Shown piece after piece: positions 17,225 to 25,833 of a stretch of 64,000 nucleotides of DNA. The stretch lies in contig NZ_VFMM01000001.1 in assembly GCF_006715085.1 (NCBI RefSeq), positions 2,356,001-2,420,000 of the forward strand. Direction: 5' to 3'. The notes beneath the pieces are model-generated. The model was not told the DNA's origin and made no database searches. It saw nothing but the letters and a program-made list of their open reading frames with translations. The DNA comes from Kribbella jejuensis. GTDB taxonomy: Bacteria > Actinomycetota > Actinomycetes > Propionibacteriales > Kribbellaceae. The number at the start of each line of letters is the position of its first letter. Within the stretch, counting starts at the first letter, position 1. A program made the translations under genes and the position numbers.

Positions 17225-17518
17225 TCTCCCCGACCGGTGCGGAGCTCCGACCGGCAGGGGCCGGGTGCCCCGACCGGCAGGGCCAGGCCCTTTTCTGGTA
17301 CCGATCGTTCCCAAGGGGTTCACAGGCGCTTTGTTACGCGCCAGTATGGGTACTCGGTGACCGCTCGTACACGGTCTGGGTCCGGCGCGTAACCCACGCG
17401 ACGGGGCGGGCGTTAGATCTCTTGCGACGGGAACCGAGGCAGTGACCATTGAAATGGCGCAAGGACTGTCCGCAGCGTGGGGCCGGACGAGTCGTTGAGT
17501 CACGGAGGGGATTCATCG
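17225..17518 (+). promoter_or_regulatory. divergent hemL / transglycosylase region with a structured leader
   Basis: 294 bases without a gene. On the plus strand, GTTACGCGCC (17333-17342) pairs perfectly with GGCGCGTAAC (17384-17393), and the loop holds an inner GACCG/CGGTC pair. Downstream, CTTGCG (17421-17426) pairs with CGCAAG (17458-17463), with a side hairpin CCAT-TGAA-ATGG stacked against its right arm. A GGAGGGG ribosome site is at 17504-17510. The layout suggests a structured 5' leader, perhaps a riboswitch. It does not carry the conserved sequence blocks I know for the c-di-AMP (ydaO) class. Confidence 0.45.
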
Positions 17519-18880
17519 ATGGCGAAAGGCAAACGCCGCGCCACGAGTGGCGGGTGGCGTCAGGTGGCGCCGTTGATCCCGCTCGCGCTGTTCGCGACCG
17601 CGTTCACCGTCAGCGCCACGGACAACCCGGCGATCGCCACCGCGTCGCTCGACCACGGGCTGTCCGGAGGGAACCCGGTCGTCGTACCGAAGCAGCCGAT
17701 CACCGTACCGGCCAACGTGGCCGTGCCGGGCACGGTCGGGCCGGGTGTCGACCCGGGTGAGCAGCCGACCCAGGTGGTGTCGGGCCTGTCCCGCAACGGC
17801 ATCCCGAACGCCGCACTCAAGGCGTACTCCCGGGCCCAGCAGGTGCTGGCCCAGGCGGACCCGAGCTGCCACCTCCCGTGGACGCTGGTGGCCGCGATCG
17901 GCCGGGTGGAGTCCAACCACGGCCGCTTCGGCGGCAACTCCCTGAACTCGAAGGGTGTCGCCGTACCGGGCATCTTCGGCCCGCGGCTGGACGGTTCGGG
18001 CGGCACCGCTCGGATCGCCGACACCGACGCGGGCGCGTTCGACGGCGACGGTGCGTTCGACCGCGCGGTCGGCCCGATGCAGTTCATCCCTGGCACCTGG
18101 CGAGCCATGGGAGTGGACGGCGACGGCGACGGGGTGCGGAACCCGCAGGACATCAACGACGCGGCGATGTCCACCGCGGTCTACCTGTGCTCCGGCAACA
18201 CCGACCTGTCGAAGGCCTCCGACCTGAACGCGGCCGTGCTGCGCTACAACCACTCGCAGCAGTACGTCGACCTCGTGCTCAGCATCGCCAAGGCGTACGC
18301 CGGTGGCAGCTGGATCGCGGTCGGCAACGGTACGTCGGGCGACGACGTGGACGAGGCCGGCGACCAGATCACCGACCCGGGCGTCGACCCGCCGGCCGAC
18401 AAGAACCTGCCGGAGGTGACCGGCATCCCGACGCCGCCGCCGGCCCGGCCAACCCCGACGCTGACCGACGAGCGCGGCGTGACCCGGCCGACCGTCGAGC
18501 CGACCCAGCGCCCGACGACGCAGAAGCCGACCAGCAAGCCGACCGTGGAGCCGACCACCACCAGGCCCACCACGACGAAGCCGACCAGCAAGCCGACGAC
18601 GCCGACCACGACGACGCCCGGTGTGGCGACGCTGACGACCACAGCCGGCCTGATCGTCGGCACCGTCGGCAGCACAGTGCAGCAGCTGCAGACCGCGGCG
18701 ACGTACTGCCAGTCCGAGATGGCCAAGGTCACGATCACCAAGCCGACCCAGGACCAGCTGCAGAAGTGCGTGACCGCCTACCAGACCGGTGGCACGAAGG
18801 CTGTCGACCAGGTGATCCGCAACCTGCTGTCCCTGCTGGGACTGCTGGGCGTCCTCGGCGGAGGCGTTCTCGGAGGCTGA
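17519..18880 (+). CDS. secreted lytic murein transglycosylase
   Basis: A 453-residue exported protein. An N-terminal membrane or signal segment (VAPLIPLALFATAFTV) is followed by an MltB/SLT2-type domain at about residues 95-265. The catalytic Glu is in AAIGRVESNHGRFGGN, and the fold markers are GPMQFIPGTW, AVYLC and AVLRYNHS. Residues about 290-365 are a Pro/Thr/Lys-rich linker (repeated PT and KPTSKPT), then a hydrophobic C-terminal segment ending LLGLLGVLGGG. It would cleave peptidoglycan, leaving anhydro-MurNAc ends. The ATG has a GGAGGGG site 8 bases upstream. Confidence 0.88.
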   Translation: MAKGKRRATSGGWRQVAPLIPLALFATAFTVSATDNPAIATASLDHGLSGGNPVVVPKQPITVPANVAVPGTVGPGVDPGEQPTQVVSGLSRNGIPNAALKAYSRAQQVLAQADPSCHLPWTLVAAIGRVESNHGRFGGNSLNSKGVAVPGIFGPRLDGSGGTARIADTDAGAFDGDGAFDRAVGPMQFIPGTWRAMGVDGDGDGVRNPQDINDAAMSTAVYLCSGNTDLSKASDLNAAVLRYNHSQQYVDLVLSIAKAYAGGSWIAVGNGTSGDDVDEAGDQITDPGVDPPADKNLPEVTGIPTPPPARPTPTLTDERGVTRPTVEPTQRPTTQKPTSKPTVEPTTTRPTTTKPTSKPTTPTTTTPGVATLTTTAGLIVGTVGSTVQQLQTAATYCQSEMAKVTITKPTQDQLQKCVTAYQTGGTKAVDQVIRNLLSLLGLLGVLGGGVLGG

Positions 18881-18943
18881 CCCTCCCACCCAACAACACA
18901 CAGACCGGCGCGCCTGCCCCCACCCCTCCCTTGGCGCGCCCCT

Positions 18944-18986
18944 GGCGACGCCACGGAGCACCTCCCCCCGGCTTCGTGGCGTCGCC
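18944..18986. terminator. intrinsic terminator between convergent genes
   Basis: Arms GGCGACGCCACG and CGTGGCGTCGCC form a perfect 12-base-pair stem with a 19-base loop, followed by TTTC on the plus strand. It ends the lytic transglycosylase gene and may also serve the convergent protease gene. Confidence 0.8.
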
Positions 18987-18995
18987 TTTCAACGT

Positions 18996-21900
18996 TCAGC
19001 CGACCCAGGCTCGGTTGATGGTTTGGGTGATGCTGTTGCCGATCAGGTCTGTGGCGGTTACGCGGATGCTCGGGTAGGAACCGGGTGGAACAGGGGTGCG
19101 GAAGGTTCCGAAACCGCGCAGCGGGAGGGTTCGCCAGGTCTTTCCGTCGAAGGAGATCTCTGCTGTGGTGCGGAAAATGCCGGCTCCGCGTACGCCGGGC
19201 TGGTAGCGGGGTGTCAGCTCGAGCCAGCCGTCCGTGTGCTGGTAGTCGATCTGGACCAGCGGGAGTACGGCGCGGCCCTTCGTCGGCGCCGACAGGAAGT
19301 GCCACCGGGTGTGCGTGGACGGCGACGTCTTCGCCCAGCTGTTCGGGCCGCGCTGCTGGTCGAGGGTCAAGTCGTACCAGGCCGCCTTCGCCGGTACGGC
19401 GAACTGCGCGACCGACCAGTCCTTGCTGCCCAACTCGACCCCGGTGCTGCTCAACTTCAGGCTCGTCACGTCGCCACGGTCACCCCAGCCGAACACGCTC
19501 CGGTCACCGCTGACGTACTGCGGGATCGCGATCCGCAGCGCGTTCTCGAACCGCGCCGGCGGCCAGCCCTGATCCACATCACCTGGCGCATCGGACAACC
19601 CCGGTACGGCGGGACGCGTCAGCGGCTGCCACCAGCCGCGCGTGACCTGCTCGCCCGGCCGGTACGAGCGCGGGATCGTTGCCTCGAACCCGGTCTCGTT
19701 CCACTCCCCCGCGGACGTCTTCTCGTCCCAGGTGACACCCTTCAGGTCGGTGACCAGGTAGTCGGTCCGCCGCACCGCGCCGGCGATGCTCCGCGACGCC
19801 GACAGGCCGGTCGACAGACCCGGCAGATGGGCGATCCGCTGGTCACAGTGCAGCCAGAACGCGTCGTTGCGCTGGAAGTCGGTCGTCACCACGGCCGGCT
19901 TCATCGTCGCGACGTCGTACGTCAGGCCGCCCTTGACGACGGACGGGCCGATCGCAACGTCGTACCGGTAGGTGCTGTCGCGGACACCGCTGAGCTGCAG
20001 CGAGGCCGGTCCGTTCAGCAGCTGCTTCGCCTGATCCGAGCGCAGGGTGTAGACCGGGATGCCTTCCTCGGTGCCGGTGGACCAGTAGCCGGGCGCCTCG
20101 TTGTACAGGAACACCACCTTCGCGCCGGCCGCCTTCGCCGCCTGCACCTGCGTATCCGTCGCGTCGAACCCGCCCCAGCGGATCAGCGCGATCTTGCCCT
20201 TCGCCCCGGTCAGCTCGGCGGCCGTACCGTTGCCGCCGTTGTAGAGCGGGAGCGTCTCGTTGCCGACGTACACGGTCTGCTGGGATCCCGAGCCCGGCGT
20301 CGGCAGCTTGCTCCCGCCGGGCAGCGTGACCGTCAGCTGCGGCTGCGCCAGGTCCCAGCGCTGCACGACCTGGAAGGTGCCCTTGGCAACTTTTCCGAAG
20401 TCCTGGACGTAGACACCGTCGGCGATCCGGCCGTTGAACCCCCAGCCGGACACCGCGTCGCGGCTGCCGACCTTGCGGTGCCAGGCGACGCCGATACTCT
20501 CCGCGTCGGCCGGCCGTGGCGTCCTGATCGTCACCTTGTGGGCGGTCCGGGCGTCGAAGGTGAACGTCCGGTCGCGGTCGATCCACGCGTCCGGGTCGCC
20601 GAGCAGCGTCAGCGAGTTCGCCCAGTCCGCCTCGTCACCGCTGACCGCGTACGCCATCACGCTGTAGCGGCCCGTCGGTACGTCGAGGGTCCGGCTGCCG
20701 TTCTCGTCGAACGCGATCGCGTTGACGTCGCCGGTGTCCTGGTTCCATAGCTGCACGCCGCTCGCACCGGCGGCCGTGGTCGCGGGCCGCCCGTCGCGGC
20801 CGATCGCCTTCACAGTCACCTGATTCAGCCGTCCACCGGCCGCGAACCCGAGGCCCGTCCGGTACGACGTCCCACCGGCGCCCGCCATACCAGACCGTAT
20901 GGTACGGGCGGTGAGGGTGCCGGCGTAGTTGGCCGGTTGCGTCCGTGCGAGGTCGAGCGTCACGGTCGCGGACGCGGTGCCGCCGGCCGGGATCGTCAGG
21001 CGGGTCGGGCTGACCTTCACGGCGGCGCTGACGCCGGCCGGGGACTTTGCGTCGACAGTCAGGGAAAGCGTCGCCGGGCGGTTCGTGTTGTTGCGGTAGG
21101 CAACGGTACGGGTGACCGGTGCGGGCGGCGCCGCGCCGCTCCAGGACAGGTCGCCGAAGAACAGGTTGGCGGTGTCCGGAAGGACCTTCGGGTCGAGCGC
21201 GGCCGGGATGTCGATCAGACCGAGTCCCTGCTGGTCGGGGCGGGCACCGGCGGACGGTACCGCCGTCGACGCGAGCGCGGCCTTCAGTTGCGGGCCGGTC
21301 CAGTCGGGGTGGCGTTGCGCGAGGATCGCGGCGGCACCGGCGACATGCGGCGTCGCCATCGACGTACCGCTCATCGCGGTGTAGTACTGGCCGAGCACGT
21401 GGCCCTGGACGGTACCGGCGGCGCGGGCGGCGGCGATCTCCACGCCCGGCGCGGTCACCTCCGGCTTCATCGCACCGTCGCCGAGGCGCGGGCCGCGGCT
21501 GGAGAAGCTCGCGAGCTTGCCGTCCCGGTCGACCGCGCCGACGGTCAGCGCCTCGGACGCGGCGCCGGGCGAACCGACGGTTCCCTCGGCGCCCGAGTTG
21601 CCGGCCGCGATCACGAACAGCGCGCCGCTCGACTTCGCCAGCCGGTCGACCGCCTCGCTCATCGGGTCGGTGCCGTCCGACGGCAGGCCGCCGAGGCTCA
21701 TGCTGATCACCTTGGCGCCCTGTTCGACGGCCCACTCCATACCCGCGATCGCCTCGGAGTCGTACCCGCCGCCACTGTTGTCGAGAACCTTGCCGATCAG
21801 GAGCTCGGCCCCGGGGGCCACGCCCTTCCGTTTGCCGTCGGAGGCGACACCGAGGCCGGCGACGATCGACGCGGTGTGCGTGCCGTGGCCGTGCAGGTCC

Positions 21901-22685
21901 TGGACTGCTTCGTCGGGTACGAAGCTCTGCGACGCGACGACCTGCTTCGCCAGGTCCGGGTGGCCGGCGTCGTACCCGGTGTCGAGTACGGCGACCTTCA
22001 CACCGTGGCCGTCGTACCCCTGCTTCCAGGCGGTCGGCGCACCGATCTGCTGGAGCGCCTGCTCGTCGGTGGTGTGGGTGCGGCCGTCGAGCCAGATCTT
22101 GGTGACGGCACTCGACGTGAAGGTGGTCGGACCGCTGATACCGGCCCAGAAGGTCTTCGCGTCAGCCTTCCGCACGCTGACCGCGGTGCTTCCGACGCTG
22201 GGAAGAGTACGACGAAGCGTGGCCGCCGTACTGCGCAAGGTCGTGGATCCCGAGATCAGCAACGGCAACTGGTTGCTGCGGGCGTCGTCGTACCCCTGGG
22301 CGGCCAGCTCGGTCAGGTTGAACAGGCGCTTGTCGAGGCGGCCCGCGGAGAGCAATGCGTACGCGTCGGCGGGGACGAGGGTGAGGTCGCCGTCGAAGCT
22401 GCCGAAGTAGTACGGCTCGTCACCGAGCAGCCGGGCCGAGGACTGGCCGTTGGCGCTGGTGGTCAGCTCGGCGACGTCGCCGGTGACCAGCGTGATGCGT
22501 TTGGTGCTCGCACCGGGCGTCGCCTGGGCGCCCGGTGCGAGCTGGGTGGGTGGTACCGCATTCGCCGTGGTGGCCGGCAGCAGCAGGGAACCGGCGACCA
22601 TCGCGGCGAACAGACCCGCCGCGGACCGGGGGAATCGGGAAAACAACTGGGACACCTCCCGATGCCCCGACCCACGCGAGGCCAT
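18996..22685 (-). CDS. secreted S8 subtilisin-like protease with PA domain
   Basis: An exported protease of about 1229 residues. The signal segment is AAGLFAAMVAGSLLLPATTANA, then an I9-like prodomain. The triad is complete: Asp in VAVLDTGYDAGHPDL (near 234), His in HGHGTHTASIVAG (near 268), Ser in SGTSMATPHVAGA (near 438), with the oxyanion Asn in IAAGNSG. A PA-like insert (GAKVVFLYNEAPG) and beta domains follow. Start choice is uncertain: ATG 22685 has no ribosome site, while a TTG at 22644-22646 follows GGGAGG by 8 bases and gives a cleaner signal peptide. It probably degrades extracellular protein. Confidence 0.9.
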   Translation of the reverse strand: MASRGSGHREVSQLFSRFPRSAAGLFAAMVAGSLLLPATTANAVPPTQLAPGAQATPGASTKRITLVTGDVAELTTSANGQSSARLLGDEPYYFGSFDGDLTLVPADAYALLSAGRLDKRLFNLTELAAQGYDDARSNQLPLLISGSTTLRSTAATLRRTLPSVGSTAVSVRKADAKTFWAGISGPTTFTSSAVTKIWLDGRTHTTDEQALQQIGAPTAWKQGYDGHGVKVAVLDTGYDAGHPDLAKQVVASQSFVPDEAVQDLHGHGTHTASIVAGLGVASDGKRKGVAPGAELLIGKVLDNSGGGYDSEAIAGMEWAVEQGAKVISMSLGGLPSDGTDPMSEAVDRLAKSSGALFVIAAGNSGAEGTVGSPGAASEALTVGAVDRDGKLASFSSRGPRLGDGAMKPEVTAPGVEIAAARAAGTVQGHVLGQYYTAMSGTSMATPHVAGAAAILAQRHPDWTGPQLKAALASTAVPSAGARPDQQGLGLIDIPAALDPKVLPDTANLFFGDLSWSGAAPPAPVTRTVAYRNNTNRPATLSLTVDAKSPAGVSAAVKVSPTRLTIPAGGTASATVTLDLARTQPANYAGTLTARTIRSGMAGAGGTSYRTGLGFAAGGRLNQVTVKAIGRDGRPATTAAGASGVQLWNQDTGDVNAIAFDENGSRTLDVPTGRYSVMAYAVSGDEADWANSLTLLGDPDAWIDRDRTFTFDARTAHKVTIRTPRPADAESIGVAWHRKVGSRDAVSGWGFNGRIADGVYVQDFGKVAKGTFQVVQRWDLAQPQLTVTLPGGSKLPTPGSGSQQTVYVGNETLPLYNGGNGTAAELTGAKGKIALIRWGGFDATDTQVQAAKAAGAKVVFLYNEAPGYWSTGTEEGIPVYTLRSDQAKQLLNGPASLQLSGVRDSTYRYDVAIGPSVVKGGLTYDVATMKPAVVTTDFQRNDAFWLHCDQRIAHLPGLSTGLSASRSIAGAVRRTDYLVTDLKGVTWDEKTSAGEWNETGFEATIPRSYRPGEQVTRGWWQPLTRPAVPGLSDAPGDVDQGWPPARFENALRIAIPQYVSGDRSVFGWGDRGDVTSLKLSSTGVELGSKDWSVAQFAVPAKAAWYDLTLDQQRGPNSWAKTSPSTHTRWHFLSAPTKGRAVLPLVQIDYQHTDGWLELTPRYQPGVRGAGIFRTTAEISFDGKTWRTLPLRGFGTFRTPVPPGSYPSIRVTATDLIGNSITQTINRAWVG

Positions 22686-22749
22686 CGGGAGGAGCCTCAC
22701 AGTTGCCCTGGGCCCCGGTCCACCACTCCGGCTGACCTACACCCGCCAT

Positions 22750-22783
22750 GACCGGTTCCGGTCAGTGCCCGGTTCCGGTCACT
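22750..22783 (-). terminator. two tandem hairpins downstream of the LLM gene
   Basis: GACCGG-TT-CCGGTC (22750-22763) is immediately followed by AGTGCCCGG-TT-CCGGTCACT (22764-22783, one mismatch). The two share CCGGTTCCGGTCA as a direct repeat. They lie between the oxidoreductase stop and the protease gene on the same strand and may act as a terminator or an mRNA end barrier. Confidence 0.5.
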
Positions 22784-22795
22784 GCCCGGCTGAGG

Positions 22796-23758
22796 TCAGA
22801 CGAAGCGCTTGGTGACGTTCTCGACCCGCTCCAGCAGGTCCAGGTCGTAGGCGACGCCCGGCACGTAGAAGATCACGTAGTCGGCGCCCGCCTCGAGCGC
22901 CGCGTCGACCTTGTCGGCGATCTCGTCCTCGGTGCCGATGAAGTTGTCCCGGTCGAACTTCTCCCGGTCCATCGGGCCGACCGCCTTCTGCGTCGCCTTG
23001 GTCGGGTCGGCGCCCTTGTCGATCGGGAAGACGTTCAGCCCGGTCGACTTGATGATCTCGTCGTAGTCGCGGCCGATCCGGCGGCAGTGCTCGCGGAGGA
23101 TGTCGCACTTCTCCCGGATCACCTCCGGGTTGCCGCCGCCGATGTTCGCCGCGTCGCCGTACTGCGCGACCAGCTTCAGCGTGACCTTCGGGCCGCCACC
23201 GCCGATCCAGAAGCTCGGGTGCGGCTTGCGGACGCCCTTCGGCTCGTTGATCGGCGCGTCGATCGAGTAGTACTTGCCGTTGTAGACCGGCTTGTCCTCG
23301 GTCCACATCTTGTAGATGATCTCGGTCGCCTCGCGGAACGCCGCCATCCGCTGCGGTACGTCGGTCCACTCGTAGCCGTACGCCTTCCACTCGTGCTCGT
23401 ACCAGCCCGCGCCGATGCCGGCGTACAGGCGGCCGTGGCTGGCGACGTCGACGGTGGACGCGATCTTCGCGTACAGCGACGGGTTGCGGTACCCGTTGCA
23501 GCCGACCATCTGGCCGATGTTCACCCGCTTGGTGTCGCGGGCCAGCGCCGCCGTCGCGCTCCAGCACTCGAACGTGGTGTTGTCACTCGGCTCCGGCACC
23601 GTGTGGAAGTGGTCGAACAGCCAGATCGAGTCCCAGGACTGCTCGTCCGCGCGCTTGGCGACGTCCGTCATCGCCTCCCACTGCTCGATCGGATCCGCGA
23701 TCTCGGCCAGATCCATCTTCCAGCCCTGCGGTACGAATACCCCGAAACGTGTAGTCAT
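22796..23758 (-). CDS. LLM class F420-dependent oxidoreductase
   Basis: A 320-residue luciferase-like TIM-barrel protein. The start TRFGVFVPQGWKMD, the LFDHFHT segment and RVNIGQMVGCNGYRNPSLYAK match the F420-dependent branch found in actinobacteria. TIGR-type subfamilies with this N terminus use F420H2, but the substrate cannot be told. The ATG lies at the end of a 12-base-pair hairpin whose loop and right arm hold the GGAAAGG ribosome site, so translation may be limited by RNA folding. Confidence 0.88.
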   Translation of the reverse strand: MTTRFGVFVPQGWKMDLAEIADPIEQWEAMTDVAKRADEQSWDSIWLFDHFHTVPEPSDNTTFECWSATAALARDTKRVNIGQMVGCNGYRNPSLYAKIASTVDVASHGRLYAGIGAGWYEHEWKAYGYEWTDVPQRMAAFREATEIIYKMWTEDKPVYNGKYYSIDAPINEPKGVRKPHPSFWIGGGGPKVTLKLVAQYGDAANIGGGNPEVIREKCDILREHCRRIGRDYDEIIKSTGLNVFPIDKGADPTKATQKAVGPMDREKFDRDNFIGTEDEIADKVDAALEAGADYVIFYVPGVAYDLDLLERVENVTKRFV

Positions 23759-23787
23759 GCCGCCATCCTTTCCACGGATGGCGGCAT
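23757..23787 (-). promoter_or_regulatory. hairpin overlapping the LLM ribosome site and start codon
   Basis: Arms GGATGGCGGCAT and ATGCCGCCATCC (12 perfect pairs, 7-base loop) lie exactly before the LLM start on the minus strand. The start codon's first two bases are paired and the ribosome site is in the loop and stem. It is also downstream of the altered subtilase gene, so it could instead end that transcript. Confidence 0.6.
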
Positions 23788-23844
23788 CGGTCCATGAATA
23801 CGAGTACTGAATTCGTTCTCAATCGGACCACTACGACTTCTTAA

Positions 23845-25656
23845 TTACCGGGCGCTGAGGACTCCTACTCCTGTTCCGGGGCCGGTACGGGGTACCGCGC
23901 GGGCCGCGAGGATCGTGCTGAGCGCGATCGGGGCGAGGCGACCGCCGAACTCCTGCCGGGTCAGTGCGGCCACACCGATCGCGGTCGGTGCGGCGGCCGA
24001 CGTACCGAAGAAGCGGCAGGCGCCCTGGGTCGTGGTCGGGCAGGTACCGGAGCCGAAGCCGCCGGCGCCGCTGACCGACTCACCGTCGGCGGCCAGCCAG
24101 TTCGGTGCCGGGAAGCTCCGTTCGCCGCCACCGGAGATGCCGCGGCACGGGCCGGGCTTGTTCCCCGGGCAGCGGGTCGTGGTGATGAACTGCACCGGTC
24201 CGGCGGCGCTGTACGCCTCGAGCGGGGTGGTCGCCGGGTCGGTCGAGACGCTGGCGTTCACCGCGCCGGCGCTGGTGGCGAAGTACGTGTAGTTCGAGTC
24301 CGGGTTCAGCGAACCGGCCCGCTCCGCCGGGTCGAGCGTCTGCACACCGGCCGACAGCGCCCGCCAGCGCAGGTCCAGGATCGGCGCCCGGACCGCGGAC
24401 GACGTGCCCTGGACGTCGACGACCAGCTTCGCCCGCTGCGGTGCGGACGTGGTGTTGGTGTAGTCGAACTGCTCGATGGTGTCGCCGACGCCGTTGGCCT
24501 GGACGTTGTTGCTGACCGCCAGGCACTTCGTACCGGTCTCGTCCATCAGGTACAGGTTCAGGTCGGTGAAGCCGCCCTGGCCCGCGGTCGGGTAGATCGC
24601 CCGCGGCTCGCTCCACTGCAGCGTCGGCAGGATCCGCGCGCCGGGCAGCAGGTTCAGGTCGTACGACGTGTCGTCGCCGCGGAGCTTCACGACGTTGTCG
24701 GGGTCGGTCGGGCAGTTCGTGTACGGGCCGGTCGCGCCGTCGGCGCCCTTGCCGGTACCGACCGCGGTCACCCGCGGCGCGTGCCGGGTACCGAGGTTGC
24801 CGGCCGACGAGCTGATGAAGATTCCGTGCTTGGCCAGCGCCTCCGCGGTCGCGGCCGTGATGCCCTGCTGGAACGCGGGCTCGTCGTCGATCGCGATGTC
24901 CTCGGCGATCATCGACACCCCGGCGTTCGCGAGCGTGTGGAACGCCTCGACGTACTGCGCGGTGGTGTCCTGCGCACTGGCGAACGCGAGCTTCGCGCCC
25001 GGCGCCATGTCGTGGATGAGCTCGAGCATCGCGGTGCCCTCGTCGTCGGTGTACGACGCGGCCTGCTGGAGCACCTGGACGTCCGCCGGAAGCTCACCGG
25101 CCGCGATCGAGTCCGCGATGTGGTCCACGTCGCCGGAGATCGCGCCGATCTTCTGGCCACGCCCGGTCAGCCCACGAGCCTGGGCCTGGTCCGCCTTGTG
25201 CAGTTGCACGCCCTCGGCGGTCACCGGCCCGACATCCACAGCCGGCCGAATCGTCGGCCGTAGTGCGGTCACCCAGGGCAACGCCGCCACCGCGTCGAGC
25301 TTGTCGTACGGCACCTGAGCCGACACCAGGCCGGTACTGGGCAGGTCGACGCCTGGTACGCCCTTGAAGTCCGCAGAGTTCGAATCCACCGAGACACCGA
25401 GCGCGCTGAGCTCGCTCTGCTGCTCAGCACTGACCCGAGCAGCGGCGTACACCTGCACCCCCAACCGCCCGTTGCCCTGTACTCCGAGGGACCGAGCCTG
25501 CTGTTTACCGGCAGCGTCCTTCGCCGCCTGCCGCAACAACGAAGGCACCTTCCCCGCGTCGGCCTGTGGCGCTGCCGCGGTCGCCGGCTGCACGACCGCA
25601 ACCACCGCCAGCGGAACGACCAACATCACCGAACTGAACACATAGCGAAGCTTCAT
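23845..25656 (-). CDS. secreted S8/S53-like protein with altered catalytic triad
   Basis: A 603-residue exported protein. The signal peptide is about residues 1-29 (VFSSVMLVVPLAVVAVV then ATAAA). The Ser site GTSAAAPTAIGVAALT (near residue 553) and the oxyanion Asn in SSSAGNLGT are kept, and an Asp is in IGAISGDVDH. Where subtilases have HGTHVA, this protein has DEGTAMLELIHDMAPGAKLA, so the His is replaced by acidic residues much as in sedolisins. It may be an acid-type serine carboxyl peptidase or an inactive binder. It is divergent from the GH3 gene. Confidence 0.75.
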   Translation of the reverse strand: MKLRYVFSSVMLVVPLAVVAVVQPATAAAPQADAGKVPSLLRQAAKDAAGKQQARSLGVQGNGRLGVQVYAAARVSAEQQSELSALGVSVDSNSADFKGVPGVDLPSTGLVSAQVPYDKLDAVAALPWVTALRPTIRPAVDVGPVTAEGVQLHKADQAQARGLTGRGQKIGAISGDVDHIADSIAAGELPADVQVLQQAASYTDDEGTAMLELIHDMAPGAKLAFASAQDTTAQYVEAFHTLANAGVSMIAEDIAIDDEPAFQQGITAATAEALAKHGIFISSSAGNLGTRHAPRVTAVGTGKGADGATGPYTNCPTDPDNVVKLRGDDTSYDLNLLPGARILPTLQWSEPRAIYPTAGQGGFTDLNLYLMDETGTKCLAVSNNVQANGVGDTIEQFDYTNTTSAPQRAKLVVDVQGTSSAVRAPILDLRWRALSAGVQTLDPAERAGSLNPDSNYTYFATSAGAVNASVSTDPATTPLEAYSAAGPVQFITTTRCPGNKPGPCRGISGGGERSFPAPNWLAADGESVSGAGGFGSGTCPTTTQGACRFFGTSAAAPTAIGVAALTRQEFGGRLAPIALSTILAARAVPRTGPGTGVGVLSAR

Positions 25657-25735
25657 TCGATGTCCTCTCCCCCACCTGACCGGTCGCGACCCACAGTCAT
25701 CTACGCACCGCTCACCTGTCCAGTCCTTACGGCCG

Positions 25736-25749
25736 TGAGAGCGCTCTAG
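25736..25749. promoter_or_regulatory. LacI-type (CebR-like) operator before the GH3 gene
   Basis: TGAGAGCGCTCTAG contains the perfect palindrome AGAGCGCTCT. It resembles the TGGGAGCGCTCCCA box bound by CebR/CelR, the LacI-type cellulose-sugar repressors of actinobacteria. It lies 85 bases upstream of the beta-glucosidase-like GH3 gene. No LacI gene is nearby, so the regulator would act from elsewhere. TTCCGGAA follows directly. Confidence 0.6.
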
Positions 25750-25833
25750 TTCCGGAACCGGCGAGGTCTTGACCGGGGGTTCCGCAGGGCTGAGAGTCGG
25801 GCGCAACCGCCCACCTGTCTGTGAGGAGTGCTC

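Noticed and set aside
17333-17463. A c-di-AMP (ydaO) riboswitch
   Set aside because: The stems are real but the conserved AATCC, GGGGTGAATC and CGAACCCG-type blocks are missing, so I only list a structured leader.
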